Origin: Bacillus cereus ATCC 14579
Lineage (GTDB): Bacteria > Bacillota > Bacilli > Bacillales > Bacillaceae_G
Direction of reading: 5' to 3'
Length of the DNA: 64,000 nt
Assembly (NCBI RefSeq): GCF_000007825.1
Contig: NC_004722.1
Location: 4,380,501-4,444,500 of the forward strand
Shown here: positions 40,729 through 52,206 of the stretch, in pieces
Layout: each line of letters opens with the position of its first letter
Numbering within the stretch: position 1 is the first letter of the stretch
Made by a program: the position numbers and the translations under genes
Notes under the pieces: model-generated
Seen by the model: only the letters and a program-made list of their open reading frames with translations
The model's database searches: none
What the model was told of the DNA's origin: nothing

Positions 40729-41181
40729 ATGACAGAAGACTCTTTGCATCTAGATAACCAACTTTGTTTTTCTATTTACGCCTGCTCTAGAGAGGTTACT
40801 CGTTTTTATCGACCTTATTTAGAAGAAATGGGTATTACGTATCCCCAGTACATTACTTTACTCGTACTATGGGAGCAAGATGGACTAACAGTAAAAGAAA
40901 TTGGAGAACGTCTATTTTTAGATTCTGGTACGTTAACACCTATGTTAAAACGTATGGAATCATTAAAACTTGTAAAACGTGTTCGTTCCAAAGAAGACGA
41001 GCGAAAAGTTTGTATTGAATTAACAGAACAGGGCAAAGATTTAAAGGAAAAGGCTTGTTCATTACCGACAACGATGGCTACAAACTTAGGAATTACAGAG
41101 CAAGAATATCGCTCTTTATTAATTCAACTAAATAAACTGATTGACACAATGAAAACAATTAATGATGGAAAAGGGGAATAA
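40729..41181 (+). CDS. ohrR: OhrR, organic peroxide sensor of the MarR family
   Basis: OhrR represses ohr until its reactive Cys is oxidised. The 150-residue protein has the sensing Cys13 in NQLCFSIYA, a winged helix (LTVKEIGERLFLDSGTLTPM) and the wing DERKVCIELT. The ATG at 40729 follows AGAAGGGAG. It lies three bases ahead of ohr on the plus strand, one of the few core genes on this strand. Confidence 0.93.
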   Translation: MTEDSLHLDNQLCFSIYACSREVTRFYRPYLEEMGITYPQYITLLVLWEQDGLTVKEIGERLFLDSGTLTPMLKRMESLKLVKRVRSKEDERKVCIELTEQGKDLKEKACSLPTTMATNLGITEQEYRSLLIQLNKLIDTMKTINDGKGE

Positions 41182-41183
41182 AT

Positions 41184-41600
41184 ATGGATAAATTATATAC
41201 TGCTTCAGTAACAGCAACAGGTGGAAGAAATGGGAAAGTAGTTTCAGATGATGGCATATTAAATCTTGATGTAAAAATGCCGAAAGCACTAGGTGGTGCA
41301 GGCGGAGAAGCAACAAATCCAGAACAACTATTTGCAGCTGGTTATGCAGCTTGTTTCGATAGTGCATTACAACTTGTCATTCGTACAAAACGTGTGAAAG
41401 TAGAAAGTACAGAAGTAACTGCTCACGTTTCTATCGGAAAAGATACAGATGGTGGTTTCGGCCTATCTGCTGTACTTGATGTACATGTGGCTGGCGTTTC
41501 ACATAGCGAAGCACAAGAACTTGTAGAAGCGGCTCACGGTGTATGTCCTTACTCGAAAGCAACACGAGGAAATATTGAAGTTACATTAAACGTACGCTAA
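41184..41600 (+). CDS. ohr: Ohr, organic hydroperoxide reductase
   Basis: Ohr is a thiol peroxidase of the OsmC/Ohr family. The two reactive cysteines are in AAGYAACFDSAL and HGVCPYSKATRGN. The 138-residue length is normal. It is co-transcribed with ohrR. Confidence 0.96.
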   Translation: MDKLYTASVTATGGRNGKVVSDDGILNLDVKMPKALGGAGGEATNPEQLFAAGYAACFDSALQLVIRTKRVKVESTEVTAHVSIGKDTDGGFGLSAVLDVHVAGVSHSEAQELVEAAHGVCPYSKATRGNIEVTLNVR

Positions 41601-41616
41601 AAAATTTAGCAAAACA

Positions 41617-41647
41617 AAAACGCGCGACATTCGTCACGCGTTTTTTG
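41617..41647. terminator. Bidirectional terminator between ohr and engB
   Basis: AAAAACGCG and CGCGTTTTT form the stem between convergent genes. Confidence 0.8.
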
Positions 41648-42230
41648 TTTTTGTAAATTTATGAATTGCTTTCCACGCTTCTTCTTTTCCAAGTCCTGTT
41701 TCAGAAGAGAATAGAACAATTTCATCGCCAATTTCAACAGCAAGCGTTTCTTTTACAACTTTTAAATGCTTTTGCCATTTCCCTTTCGGAATTTTATCGG
41801 CTTTCGTCGCAATAATAATTGTTGGGATTTCATAATGCTTTAAGAAATCATACATCATCACGTCATCACTTGTTGGTTGGTGACGTAAATCAACTACTAA
41901 TACAGCTGCGTCTAATTGTTCACGCGTTGTAAAGTACGTTTCAATCATTTTCCCCCATGCAGCGCGCTCCGATTTAGATACTTTCGCATATCCATAACCT
42001 GGAACGTCAACAAAGTGCATCATCTCATTGATTAAGAAAAAGTTCAGCGTTTGCGTTTTTCCTGGTTTAGAAGAAATACGTACTAACTTTTTACGATTTA
42101 AAATTTTATTAATAAAGGAAGACTTCCCCACATTTGAACGACCTGCTAATGCAATTTCTGGTAAATCACTGTCTGGATATTGTTCTGGTTTAACAGCACT
42201 AATTACAATATCTGCTTTTGTTACTTTCAT
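41634..42230 (-). CDS. engB: EngB (YsxC), ribosome-assembly GTPase
   Basis: EngB is an essential GTPase of 50S assembly. G1 is [10 protein letters not shown] (residues 30-39), G3 [10 protein letters not shown], and G4 ATKADK. It is 198 residues and overlaps the lonA end by four bases. Confidence 0.96.
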   Translation of the reverse strand: MKVTKADIVISAVKPEQYPDSDLPEIALAGRSNVGKSSFINKILNRKKLVRISSKPGKTQTLNFFLINEMMHFVDVPGYGYAKVSKSERAAWGKMIETYFTTREQLDAAVLVVDLRHQPTSDDVMMYDFLKHYEIPTIIIATKADKIPKGKWQKHLKVVKETLAVEIGDEIVLFSSETGLGKEEAWKAIHKFTKTKNA

Positions 42231-44557
42231 TGTTTCACTCCTACTAATGCGTGCTCCAATACTTCATCTAAATGAGATGCAAGCACAAACGTAAGGTTTT
42301 CTTTTACGCTCTCTGGAATATCATCTAAATCTTTCTCGTTTTCTGCTGGCAAAATAATTTTTGTTAAGCCTGCGCGGTGAGCACTTAATGTTTTTTCTTT
42401 TAAACCACCAATTGGTAATACACGACCACGAAGTGTAATTTCACCTGTCATACCGACTTCTTTACTTACAGGAATACCTGTTAGCGCAGAAATAAGTGCC
42501 GTTGCCATCGTAATACCTGCTGACGGTCCGTCTTTTGGAACTGCTCCTTCTGGAACGTGAATATGAATATCATTTTTCTCATGGAAATTCGGATCGATCT
42601 GAAGCTCTTCTGCACGAGAACGTATATAACTAAACGCAGCTTGTGCTGATTCTTTCATAACATCCCCAAGTTTCCCTGTTAAAATTAGTTTCCCTTTTCC
42701 TGGCGCTACAGAAACTTCAATGGCAAGTGTATCGCCGCCTGCTGCTGTGTAAGCTAGACCTGTTGCCATACCAACTTGGTCTGTTTTTTCAGCTTGCCCA
42801 TAACGGAATATGTGTTTACCAAGTAAATCAACAATCTTTTTCTCTGTCACAACGATACGTTTACGTTCTGCTGTAACGATAATCTTCGCTACTTTACGGC
42901 AAACTTTTGCAATTTGGCGCTCTAGCGTACGAACACCAGCCTCACGTGTATAATAACGAATAATCTCAAGCAGCGCTTCATCACGCACTTGTAAATTACC
43001 TTTTCGTAAGCCATGTTCTTTTAATTGTTTCGGCAATAAATGCTCACGAGCAATGTGTACTTTTTCAAGTTCTGTATAGCCAGCAATCGAAATGATTTCC
43101 ATACGGTCAAGTAATGGACCTGGAATACTTGAAAGTGTATTAGCAGTTGCTACAAACATAACTTTTGATAGATCATATGGTTCTTCAATGTAATGATCAC
43201 TGAAGTTATGGTTTTGTTCTGGATCTAATACTTCAAGTAATGCCGCTGATGGATCTCCACGGAAATCGTTAGACATTTTATCAATCTCATCTAATAAGAA
43301 GACTGGATTAACTGTTTTCGCCTTTTTCATACCTTGAATAATGCGTCCTGGCATTGCTCCAACATATGTACGGCGGTGACCACGAATTTCAGATTCATCA
43401 CGCACACCACCAAGAGATACACGGACGAAGTTACGATTCAATGATGTTGCAATTGAACGCGCTAACGAAGTTTTGCCGACCCCAGGAGGGCCTACTAAAC
43501 AAAGGATAGGTCCTTTTAATGAATTCGTTAACTTCTGTACAGCTAAATATTCAAGTACACGCTCTTTCACTTTTTCAAGACCGTAATGATCGTTATTTAA
43601 AATCTCTTCCGAATGAGCAAGATCAATTATATCTTCTGTTGCCTCTGTCCACGGAAGCGCTAATAACCAATCAATATAATTGCGAATAACACCACTCTCC
43701 GCAGAACTTGCTGGTAACTTTTCATAACGATCTAATTCTTTCAGCGCAGCCTTCATTGTTTCTTCCGGCATTCCTGACTGTTCAATTTTCTCACGAAGTT
43801 CTTCTACTTCTCCGCCCTTGCCTTCTTTGTCGCCAAGTTCAGTTTGAATCGCCTTCATTTGCTCACGTAAGAAATATTCTTTTTGCGTGCGCTCCATGGA
43901 ACGTTTCACTTTTTGCCCAATTTTCTTTTCTAGGCTAAGTAACTCTTGTTCATCTTGAATAATTGAAATAAGTGTTTGTAATCGTTCTTTTACAGATACA
44001 ATCTCTAGAATCTCTTGTTTCTGCTTCGTTTTAATCGGCAAGTGAGAAGCAATTAGATCAGCTAATCTCCCTGGTTCTTCCACATCAGCTACCGTTGCAA
44101 ATGTTTCATTTGAAACTTTTTTCGAAACTTTAATATATTGTTCGAAATGCTCCAGTAACGTACGCATAAGAGCTTTCTCTTCTAAATCATCTTCTACTTC
44201 TTCAGTTACCGTTTTAATCGACACTTGTACTACATTTTCTTCTTCGATAAACTCTATTACTTCTGCTCTATGTAAACCTTCCACAAGGACACGAAGCGTA
44301 CCGTTCGGCAATTTTAACATTTGCTTCACTTTCGCCACCGTACCTACACTATATATGTCATCTTCTTTCGGATCATCGATATTCATTTCTTTTTGCATTG
44401 CTAAAAAGATGATATTTTCATCCATTGCCGCCTGCTCTAGTGCTTGTATCGATTTATCACGTCCTACATCAAGATGCAAAACCATCGTTGGATATACGAG
44501 AACGCCTCTTAATGGTAGGAGGGGCACGATTCTTTCGTTCGTATTCATACTAGACAT
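42227..44557 (-). CDS. lonA: LonA, ATP-dependent protease
   Basis: LonA degrades damaged and regulatory proteins. It has the N-terminal substrate domain, Walker [12 protein letters not shown], Walker [11 protein letters not shown], and the Ser-Lys protease site [10 protein letters not shown]. The ATG at 44557 ([12 protein letters not shown]) follows GGAGGTGCT; an earlier in-frame start is poorly placed. 776 residues. Confidence 0.97.
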   Translation of the reverse strand: MSSMNTNERIVPLLPLRGVLVYPTMVLHLDVGRDKSIQALEQAAMDENIIFLAMQKEMNIDDPKEDDIYSVGTVAKVKQMLKLPNGTLRVLVEGLHRAEVIEFIEEENVVQVSIKTVTEEVEDDLEEKALMRTLLEHFEQYIKVSKKVSNETFATVADVEEPGRLADLIASHLPIKTKQKQEILEIVSVKERLQTLISIIQDEQELLSLEKKIGQKVKRSMERTQKEYFLREQMKAIQTELGDKEGKGGEVEELREKIEQSGMPEETMKAALKELDRYEKLPASSAESGVIRNYIDWLLALPWTEATEDIIDLAHSEEILNNDHYGLEKVKERVLEYLAVQKLTNSLKGPILCLVGPPGVGKTSLARSIATSLNRNFVRVSLGGVRDESEIRGHRRTYVGAMPGRIIQGMKKAKTVNPVFLLDEIDKMSNDFRGDPSAALLEVLDPEQNHNFSDHYIEEPYDLSKVMFVATANTLSSIPGPLLDRMEIISIAGYTELEKVHIAREHLLPKQLKEHGLRKGNLQVRDEALLEIIRYYTREAGVRTLERQIAKVCRKVAKIIVTAERKRIVVTEKKIVDLLGKHIFRYGQAEKTDQVGMATGLAYTAAGGDTLAIEVSVAPGKGKLILTGKLGDVMKESAQAAFSYIRSRAEELQIDPNFHEKNDIHIHVPEGAVPKDGPSAGITMATALISALTGIPVSKEVGMTGEITLRGRVLPIGGLKEKTLSAHRAGLTKIILPAENEKDLDDIPESVKENLTFVLASHLDEVLEHALVGVKQ

Positions 44558-44671
44558 AGCACCTCCATAATAAATTAAACTCCTGTTCAACTATTTTATA
44601 TTACAATACACCTAGATGCAATTGCTGAGATTCCGCGCAATTGTAAATAGCTTGTTTTTCTACCTCACGAA

Positions 44672-44716
44672 AAGAAAAAAGACTCCGATTAAGCATACAA
44701 ACTTAAACGAAGTCTG
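44672..44716 (-). terminator. Terminator after lonB
   Basis: AGACTTCGTTTAAG pairs imperfectly with CTTAATCGGAGTCT and is followed by TTTTTTC. Confidence 0.65.
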
Positions 44717-44739
44717 GCAAATTTTATTATTGTTTATTT

Positions 44740-46410
44740 TCACATAGATTGTGCATCAGTTTCGTCTACCTTAGTATGTACATCTAGCTCTCTATGCATA
44801 TTTTCTTGCATAAACGTTAACTCAAATACTTCTTTTAACTTACGGACAGGAATAATTTCAATTCCCTTGATCGTATACAAAAATGGTTGCATATTTTCAG
44901 CAGGAATAATGACTTTCTTAGCTCCCGCTTTTTTCGCAGCTTTTATTTTTGCGTATACGCCACCAATAGGCTTTACTTCTCCGTGTATACTTATTTCCCC
45001 TGTCATCGCTACTTCATTATTTACATATGTGCGGTGTACCGCAGAATATACACCTGTTGCCATAGCGATTCCTGCAGAAGGGCCATCAATCGGGATACCA
45101 CCTGGAAAATTAATATGTATATCATATCCTTCTGGCAACACATCTAAAGAACGAAGTACTGTTAATACATTATCAACAGAGCCTTTCGCCATACTTTTAC
45201 GACGAATCGATTTCGTTTGACTACCAATACTTTCTTCTTCCACAATTCCGGTAACATTTACCGATCCTTTATCTTTCGCCTTGATTGCTGTTACTTCAAT
45301 TTCTAATAACGCACCTGTATTTGGTCCGTATACAGCAAGACCATTTACAAGACCAATCCTTGGAATCGGATAAATGCGCTTTTCATATTTCGGTGTAAGC
45401 TGACTTGAGTGAACAACCCACTCTATATCTTCATCCTTAATGAAAGAACGTTCTTCATTTATCGCCATACCAGCAGAGATTTGCACGAGATTAATCGCTT
45501 CTCGTCCATTCCTTGCATACATCCCGATCATTTCAATACCATTTTCACCTATTTGCATTTCCACTTTTTCCGCGGCATTTTTCGCTACTTTTTGAATTTC
45601 TTCCGTATCTAATTCACGGAAAAATACTTCTAAGCAACGTGACCGAATAGCAGGAGGAATTTCCTCTGGCGAACGTGTCGTTGCTCCAACTAAGCGAAAA
45701 TCTGCCGGTAAGCCTTTTTGGAAAATATCATGTATATATGTTGGGATCATCGTATTTTCTTCACTATAGTACGCACTTTCTAAAAATACTTTTCGATCTT
45801 CTAACACCTTTAACATTTTGTTCATTTGAATCGGATGGAGCTCGCCAATCTCATCAATAAACAAAATACCACCATGTGCATCTGTTACAGCACCTTTTTT
45901 CGGTTGCGGAATACCTGCTTGCCCCATCGCCCCAGCACCTTGATAAATCGGATCATGCACCGAACCTATTAAAGGGTCTGCGATACCACGTTCATCAAAC
46001 CGAGCTGTTGTCGCATCAAGTTCAATAAATGTTGCATTCGTACGAAATGGAGATTTAGGATTTCGTTTCGCTTCTTCTAATACAAGACGTGCTGCCGCTG
46101 TTTTCCCAACACCTGGCGGGCCATATATGATTACATGTTGCGGATTCGGACCACAAAGAGCCGCTTTTAACGACTTAATTCCGTCCTCTTGCCCTACAAT
46201 ATCTAAAAAGGTTGTAGGACGCACCTTTTCTGCTAGCGGCTCTGTTAAAGAAATCTCACGCATTTTACGAAGCTGTTCTAATTCTTTTTTCGATTCTCGA
46301 TCAATTGAAACTTTTTGTGTTCGTTGATTTCGAAGTAAATGCCAGAAATACAATCCGACAATTACACCAAAAACAAGTTGAACAACTAAAAATATATTTG
46401 TCCAGCTCAT
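44740..46410 (-). CDS. lonB: LonB, membrane-anchored sporulation Lon protease
   Basis: LonB is a Lon-family protease expressed in the forespore under sigmaF in B. subtilis. The 556-residue protein has an N-terminal transmembrane helix (residues 5-25), Walker [13 protein letters not shown], and the catalytic Ser in PIDGPSAGIAMATG. It lacks the long N-terminal domain of LonA. It lies between clpX and lonA. Confidence 0.95.
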   Translation of the reverse strand: MSWTNIFLVVQLVFGVIVGLYFWHLLRNQRTQKVSIDRESKKELEQLRKMREISLTEPLAEKVRPTTFLDIVGQEDGIKSLKAALCGPNPQHVIIYGPPGVGKTAAARLVLEEAKRNPKSPFRTNATFIELDATTARFDERGIADPLIGSVHDPIYQGAGAMGQAGIPQPKKGAVTDAHGGILFIDEIGELHPIQMNKMLKVLEDRKVFLESAYYSEENTMIPTYIHDIFQKGLPADFRLVGATTRSPEEIPPAIRSRCLEVFFRELDTEEIQKVAKNAAEKVEMQIGENGIEMIGMYARNGREAINLVQISAGMAINEERSFIKDEDIEWVVHSSQLTPKYEKRIYPIPRIGLVNGLAVYGPNTGALLEIEVTAIKAKDKGSVNVTGIVEEESIGSQTKSIRRKSMAKGSVDNVLTVLRSLDVLPEGYDIHINFPGGIPIDGPSAGIAMATGVYSAVHRTYVNNEVAMTGEISIHGEVKPIGGVYAKIKAAKKAGAKKVIIPAENMQPFLYTIKGIEIIPVRKLKEVFELTFMQENMHRELDVHTKVDETDAQSM

Positions 46411-46478
46411 TATTTATTTCCTCCCGCAATATTTTATCTCTTAGTATTTCCGCGGAGGAACGTAGCTAAACATAAAGA

Positions 46479-46510
46479 AAAACAGCAATTATAAAAATTG
46501 CTGTTTCCCT
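46479..46510 (-). terminator. Terminator after clpX
   Basis: AAACAGCAATT and AATTGCTGTTT pair over 11 bases with a five-base loop, then TTTCTTTATG on the minus strand. Confidence 0.85.
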
Positions 46511-46516
46511 TTCGCA

Positions 46517-47776
46517 TTATGCAGATGTTTTTGTATCAAGTACAGTACCGTCTTGTAACACCAATTTTGGCGGCTCATTATCAGCTACTGTTTCTTTTGT
46601 AAGAATACACTTCTCGATATCTTTACGAGATGGAAGTTCGAACATTACATCAAGCATTAAGCCTTCAATAATAGAACGAAGTCCACGAGCACCCGTTTTA
46701 CGTTCAATTGCTTTTTTCGCAATTTCGATTAGTGCACCTTCTTCAAACTCTAACTCAACATCGTCAAGCTCCAATAATTTTTGGAATTGCTTAACAAGTG
46801 CATTTTTCGGTTTCGTTAAAATATCAACAAGAGCATCTTCATCAAGTGGCTCTAGGTTCGCAATAACTGGAAGACGACCGATAAACTCTGGAATTAAACC
46901 AAATCTTAAAAGATCCTCTGGTAATACGTGAGATAAAACATGCTTCTCATTCACATCAGCATTTTTCTTCTCAGAACCAAATCCAATTACTTTTTCACCA
47001 AGGCGACGTTTAATAATCGGCTCAATGCCATCAAACGCTCCACCACAAATGAATAAGATATTCGTTGTATCAATTTGAATAAACTCTTGGTGCGGATGCT
47101 TACGACCACCTTGAGGTGGAACGCTTGCTACAGTACCTTCTAAAATTTTCAGAAGTGCCTGCTGCACACCTTCACCAGATACATCACGTGTAATTGATGG
47201 ATTTTCGGACTTACGTGCCACTTTATCAATCTCATCAATATAAATAATTCCTTTTTCCGCTTTCTCTACATCATAATCAGCTGCTTGAATTAATTTTAGT
47301 AAGATATTTTCTACATCTTCCCCAACATATCCAGCTTCTGTTAAAGATGTTGCGTCCGCGATTGCAAATGGAACATTTAAAATACGCGCTAAAGTTTGCG
47401 CCAGTAATGTTTTACCACTACCTGTTGGCCCGATAAGTGCGATATTACTCTTCGCTAATTCTACATCGTCAATTTTGCTGTTAGAATTAATGCGTTTGTA
47501 ATGGTTATATACCGCTACCGCTAGTGCTTTTTTCGCGCTATCTTGCCCGATGACATACTCATCTAAGATTTCACGAATTTCTACCGGTTTCGGTACATCT
47601 TTGAATTCTACTTCTTCGTCCTTCGCAAGCTCCTCTTGTACAATTTCAGTACAAAGTTCGATACACTCGTCACAAATGTAAACACCTGGACCTGCCACTA
47701 ACTTTCGAACTTGCGTTTGTGTTTTACCACAGAAAGAACATTTTAATTGCCCTTTTTCATCATTAAATTTAAACAT
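46517..47776 (-). CDS. clpX: ClpX, unfoldase of the ClpXP protease
   Basis: ClpX unfolds substrates for ClpP. The N-terminal zinc-binding domain has CSFCGKT and CDECIELC; Walker A is [12 protein letters not shown]; the GYVGEDVE pore loop is near residue 155. The ATG at 47776 ([10 protein letters not shown]) with GGGGTG upstream gives the family length of 419; the frame is open 25 codons further. Confidence 0.97.
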
Positions 47777-48003
47777 ATTTTCACACCCCTTACAAAGTGC
47801 TAACCTCTTGCCTTCGTATGTACACGATAAATGTATCGTATGTAAATACATATTATGTCACTACGTGGCGAGAAATACAAATAATATGACTAGTTATGTA
47901 CAAATAAAAAATTTTTAAAACTTTTGAAATATGTATATTCGACTTGTAAAGGAACTTTTCCTTCTCCATCGAAAAGTTTTATAAATATATTTCTATATTT
48001 ATA

Positions 48004-48036
48004 AAACAAGGCACGATTTTAATCGTGCCTTGTTAT
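48004..48036 (-). terminator. Terminator after tig
   Basis: AACAAGGCACGAT and ATCGTGCCTTGTT pair perfectly with a TTTA loop, then TTTTAT. Confidence 0.9.
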
Positions 48037-48040
48037 TTTA

Positions 48041-49318
48041 TTATGCAGCGTTTTCTACTAAGAAGTCTACAGCTTTACGCACTTTAAGATCTTCAGCTAA
48101 AGCGTCTACGCTTCCAAGAGCTTGCTTGATAGCGTCTACTGGCATACCGTACATTTCAGCCATTTTTTCAACTTCTGCAGTTACTTCTTCTTCAGTAACT
48201 TCGATGTTTTCAGCTTCAATGATAGCTTCAAGAACAAGATTGATTCTTACACGTTTTTGTGCATCTTCTTTCATTTGCTCTTTTAATTTGTCAGCATCAG
48301 TACCTGTGAATTGGTAGTAAAGCTCAAGGTTCATACCTTGTTGGCTTAAACGTTGCTCGAATTCACGAACCATACGATCTAACTCAGTGTTGATCATAGC
48401 TTCTGGAATTTCGATTTCAGCGTTAGCAGCAGCTAATTCTACTACTTCGTCACGTACTTTGTGCTCAGCTTCGTGCTTTTTGCCTTCTTCTAAGTTTGTG
48501 CGAAGTTTTGCTTTTAATTCATCAAGAGTTGCAACCGCTTCGTCTGCTTCTTTAGCGAACTCGTCGTTTAACTCAGGAAGTTCTTTTGTTTTGATTTCGT
48601 GAATTGTTACTTTGAATGTTGCTGGTTTGCCAGCTAATTCAGCAGCATGGTACTCTTCTGGGAATGATACTTCAACGTCTTTAGACTCACCAGATTTAAG
48701 ACCGATTACTTGCTCTTCGAAACCTGGGATGAATGTACCAGAACCGATTGCTAGAGAGTAGTTTTCGCCTTTTCCGCCTTCAAATGCTTCGCCATCAACG
48801 AAACCTTCGAAGTCGATTACAGCTGTATCACCGTTTTCAACAGTTCCTTCTTCTTTAACAACTAGTTCAGCTTGACGTTCTTGTAAAGATTTTAATTCGT
48901 TCTCTACATCTTCGTCAGTTACAGTTGTTTCAACTTTTTCTACTGCTAAACCTTTGTACTCACCTAATTTAACTTCAGGTTTCACTGTAACTTTTGCAGT
49001 GAAGATAAGGTTAGCATTTTTTTCGAACTTCTCGATGTCGATTTCAGGATGATCAACTGGGAAGATACCAGCTTCTTCAATCGCTTCACCGTATGCTTTT
49101 GGTAAAATGATATCTAAAGCATCTTGGTATAAAGATTCAATACCAAAGCGTTGTTCGAATAATGGACGAGGCATTTTTCCTTTACGGAAACCTGGTACGT
49201 TAATTGTTTTTACTACTTTTTTGAACGCAGCGTCGATAGAGTTGTTTACTTCTTTAGCATCAACTTCGATTGTTAAAACGCCAACGTTACCTTCTAATTT
49301 TTCCCATTTTGTAGACAT
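48041..49318 (-). CDS. tig: Trigger factor
   Basis: This is the ribosome-bound chaperone and prolyl isomerase. The ribosome-docking signature PGFRKGKMP is at residues 41-49, the FKBP-type domain is about residues 150-245, and a helical C-terminal arm follows. It is 425 residues. Confidence 0.97.
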   Translation of the reverse strand: MSTKWEKLEGNVGVLTIEVDAKEVNNSIDAAFKKVVKTINVPGFRKGKMPRPLFEQRFGIESLYQDALDIILPKAYGEAIEEAGIFPVDHPEIDIEKFEKNANLIFTAKVTVKPEVKLGEYKGLAVEKVETTVTDEDVENELKSLQERQAELVVKEEGTVENGDTAVIDFEGFVDGEAFEGGKGENYSLAIGSGTFIPGFEEQVIGLKSGESKDVEVSFPEEYHAAELAGKPATFKVTIHEIKTKELPELNDEFAKEADEAVATLDELKAKLRTNLEEGKKHEAEHKVRDEVVELAAANAEIEIPEAMINTELDRMVREFEQRLSQQGMNLELYYQFTGTDADKLKEQMKEDAQKRVRINLVLEAIIEAENIEVTEEEVTAEVEKMAEMYGMPVDAIKQALGSVDALAEDLKVRKAVDFLVENAA

Positions 49319-49627
49319 TTATTCTTTCCCTCCAACTATAATAATGTATGCACATACCTCTATAGATTAAGATCTTCATTATCTCTTTTTTGAAATAACA
49401 AATACACAAATAATCCTCTAGCAAAAGCTTTCAGATATAATGTTCCAATCTACTAATTGCCCAGAAGACAACTACGGTATATTTTGTTCGAGAATAATAT
49501 GAAACATATTAAGTAAGAGAATTACACTTCTCTTCTCTTACAAACAGGCAGTTTTCTGCCTTTTGCAACCCTTACATTATAACATAGAATATGCTCGTTT
49601 CAAGAACTGAACGATTCTTTTTCATAA
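49319..49627. other. Intergenic region upstream of tig
   Basis: It holds the tig leader and, at 49541-49562, a stem AGGCAG-TTTT-CTGCCT that can end the TPR gene transcript. I see no gene. Confidence 0.6.
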
Positions 49628-50626
49628 TTATACGGGCAAATATCCTTCTCTTTCAACACGTAATAACCATTGATAGGCAATATGAAACTCTTCCAATTCG
49701 ATATTGTATGCTGCCATAAGCTCTTCTTCATCAATAGCCAATCCGAAACGCTTTCTTCCAATTCTCTCTAAAACAGCTGACCAAATCTCTTCTTTATCCA
49801 TTAATAGAGCAAATGGGAAAACGCTAATTTGCAATTCTTTCCAATATGTAACCATTGCTTCAAATATATCGGGATAATTTTGCTCTAATCGACTTGATAA
49901 TTTATGTATAATGTTATTGGATTGCTCCTCATTATGACCTGTAAATGCTGGAATTACCTTAATCGTATTCCCAAACTTTTCTACCTCTATTTCCTCTTCT
50001 ACCTGACTTTCTATCATTTTATACAAAATAGAAGTTTTCAAATAGGGGTGTTGCTCTTCTTCTATTAAAAATTTCTTTAAAACAGGTAATGCAAGATCTA
50101 AGTCTTTTAACGAAAGTCGCTGAATCGCTCTTAGCTTCTGTCCAAAGTTTTCTCCAAAAATTTCATTAGTAAACTCATCCAACTCAAAATTTGAATCGAC
50201 TAGCGATGCATCTCCCTCATTGAGCATACCTTCTGCAAATAAAGCAAGTTGCGCTAATTTTTCCTTTTGATCAGGCATTATATCTTTCGTTTGTAAAACC
50301 TTTTCAACAGTTTCAATAACACCTTCATAATCATTTGTTTGAACTAAAATAGTCACGTACGTTTCAAGAATATCACCAAATAAGACAACTCCTGTTTTAA
50401 GCAACTGTTCACATTTGTCTTTCGCTTCTTCCATACGTTTTAATTCGAGTAAACAAATAACTGAAGCTAATTCCGTTTGTTCCGTTTCCGCATTATACTG
50501 ACGTAATATTTCAAAGCAGCGCAATGCATCTTCGAACTTCCGCTCTTTCAGCGCTAAAAAACCTTCATCAATATAGCGCTCTGATAGTTGTGGAAACAAT
50601 ACGACCGTATTTTCTTTTTTATCCAT
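49628..50626 (-). CDS. ysoA: TPR-repeat protein (YsoA-like)
   Basis: This 332-residue protein is made of helical repeats of tetratricopeptide type in its N-terminal half (ALKERKFEDALRCFEIL at residues 24-40) and an acidic Leu/Glu-rich C-terminal half. A protein of this kind (YsoA) lies upstream of tig in B. subtilis. Function unknown. Confidence 0.8.
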   Translation of the reverse strand: MDKKENTVVLFPQLSERYIDEGFLALKERKFEDALRCFEILRQYNAETEQTELASVICLLELKRMEEAKDKCEQLLKTGVVLFGDILETYVTILVQTNDYEGVIETVEKVLQTKDIMPDQKEKLAQLALFAEGMLNEGDASLVDSNFELDEFTNEIFGENFGQKLRAIQRLSLKDLDLALPVLKKFLIEEEQHPYLKTSILYKMIESQVEEEIEVEKFGNTIKVIPAFTGHNEEQSNNIIHKLSSRLEQNYPDIFEAMVTYWKELQISVFPFALLMDKEEIWSAVLERIGRKRFGLAIDEEELMAAYNIELEEFHIAYQWLLRVEREGYLPV

Positions 50627-50787
50627 ACGTCCGCCTCTTTTTCTTGATTTTAATTATGTTCAAAGTAAATATATCAAATGCGTAATGAGAACACAACATC
50701 CCAAAACTATTTGTTTGAAATATAAAAATATTTAATTTTTACATTCCAATACGAATAAATCTCTACTAAAAATTAAAATTGTACAAA

Positions 50788-50822
50788 TAAAAATCCCCAG
50801 CAACAAGCGCAGAGGATTCATC
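50788..50822 (-). terminator. Terminator after the 82-aa membrane protein gene
   Basis: AATCCTCTGC pairs imperfectly with GCTGGGGATT and is followed by TTTTATTTG on the minus strand. Confidence 0.6.
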
Positions 50823-50823
50823 A

Positions 50824-51072
50824 TTAATGGAAAGCTTTTATAATTGTGGGGTATATTACAAGGGTAATAATTTGGAGAACAATAATTGCCATAACAATCA
50901 TGCTAAAATAGAAGATTGGTTTACTTCGCTTCATTAAAAACATAATAATAAGCATCGTACAAGCAAACAAACTTAAGAAGAACAAACTTGTTGTCGAACT
51001 AAGTATACCACTTGGGACAAAGAACAATAACACTACACTACAAGTACCTATAATTCCAAATAACCATTCCAT
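50824..51072 (-). CDS. Small three-span membrane protein, 82 aa
   Basis: Three hydrophobic segments (about residues 4-22, 27-46 and 52-74) fill the chain, separated by a short basic loop (MKRSKP). No family recognised. A terminator follows. Confidence 0.6.
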   Translation of the reverse strand: MEWLFGIIGTCSVVLLFFVPSGILSSTTSLFFLSLFACTMLIIMFLMKRSKPIFYFSMIVMAIIVLQIITLVIYPTIIKAFH

Positions 51073-51111
51073 TCATTCACTCATTCCCTTTCCCTCTCAT
51101 GGCTGTTTTCT

Positions 51112-51216
51112 CTAAGCAATCAAATGTTTCACAACATCAACTACATACGTTAATTTCTCATATGCTACAAATCCAAAAGCAACCGTTAAGCCCGTTACAA
51201 CTAATCCTTTCATCAT
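51112..51216 (-). CDS. 34-aa small hydrophobic protein
   Basis: The peptide MMKGLVVTGLTVAFGFVAYE continues to KHLIA. GAGGAGG is placed five to eight bases before two adjacent ATG codons, a strong site. One hydrophobic helix (about residues 5-19) and an amphipathic tail. It lies 39 bases ahead of the 82-aa gene on the same strand, so both may form a small operon. Confidence 0.6.
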   Translation of the reverse strand: MMKGLVVTGLTVAFGFVAYEKLTYVVDVVKHLIA

Positions 51217-51591
51217 TTCTGCCTCCTCGTTTTATCGTTGTTATCTTCATTATAAAAGATTAGCAATTTGTTACCATCGAACTACCTTACAGTTACCTTA
51301 CAGAATTGTAAGATTTCAAAAGAGGATAGAAAAATACCTCACATAGCTTGAGGTGCTTTCACGGAATTTCTCTATAATCACTTGCAAAATTAACTTTTTT
51401 CTCTTGGTTATTTTTCGGAGAATCCAATCTTAAACTAATAGATTTACTAAATAATTTAGGATCAAAATAATTATTCATTACTTTTCTTAACTTACCTTCA
51501 GATATTTTCGTATTACAAGAAAACAAAGGATGAAAATCATGTTAATATATTTTTATACAATTAAGAATTTAATTTACAAGGGGGATTATAT
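51217..51591. other. Gene-poor stretch with a terminator and a gene remnant
   Basis: A minus-strand stem ACCTCAAGC...TGAGGT (51336-51353) with a following T-run acts as terminator of the remnant at 51359-51541. The rest is the upstream region of the PH-domain gene. No complete gene is seen. Confidence 0.5.
51359..51541 (-). pseudogene. C-terminal remnant of an unrecognised gene
   Basis: A 60-codon open frame (HDFHPLFSCNTKISEGKLRK to SDYREIP) begins right after a stop and has no start with a Shine-Dalgarno. It ends just before a terminator, as a real gene end would. It looks like the tail of a gene lost by deletion. Confidence 0.35.
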
Positions 51592-52206
51592 ATGTTTAAA
51601 AAAATGGCCGCAGATGTATTAGGACTAAGCGATGTAGGTTCTGTTATTACACCTAAAGACTATGATAAGGTCGATGCCGATGATTATGTAATGCATGAAG
51701 ATGGAGAGAAAATTTACTTTCTAATTAAATCGAAATCAGATGAATATTGCTTCACAAACAAAGGGTTAATTCACTTAGACGGTACAAGCGCAACAAGTAA
51801 AAAACGTACACTACGCCGCTTTCGTTATAGTAAATATCAAATTAAAAACGTAGCACTCGAAACTGCAGGAACGATTGATTTAGATGTAGAAATTAAGTTT
51901 CAAATGGGCGATGAACATTACTCAATTGATGTTCATAAAAAACATATTGAAGAATTAAAAGATTTATATAAGGCTTTACTTAAAATCGAAGAAATTTCAT
52001 ACGACAACGATATTACATTACAATATGCACATAAAAGTTTAGATATGGCATCTAATGCCTTTAGCCGCATTTCAAACGCACAAGTAAATTTAGCAGAGCA
52101 ATTTAAAGAAATGAACGAGATTGCCTTTAACTGGCTTGTTGATACGAAGAAACAATATAATGTGAAAGATTATGGTTTTGTATTTGAGAAGTTTATTAAC
52201 AACTAA
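51592..52206 (+). CDS. Bacterial PH-domain protein, 204 aa
   Basis: The first 125 or so residues have the look of a bacterial pleckstrin-homology domain (IYFLIKSKSDEYCFTNKGLI, then FRYSKYQIKNVALETAG), as in YvbH-like proteins; the C-terminal 75 residues are helical. GGGGG precedes the ATG. It stands alone on the plus strand, convergent with the ADP-ribosylation cluster. Function unknown. Confidence 0.75.
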   Translation: MFKKMAADVLGLSDVGSVITPKDYDKVDADDYVMHEDGEKIYFLIKSKSDEYCFTNKGLIHLDGTSATSKKRTLRRFRYSKYQIKNVALETAGTIDLDVEIKFQMGDEHYSIDVHKKHIEELKDLYKALLKIEEISYDNDITLQYAHKSLDMASNAFSRISNAQVNLAEQFKEMNEIAFNWLVDTKKQYNVKDYGFVFEKFINN

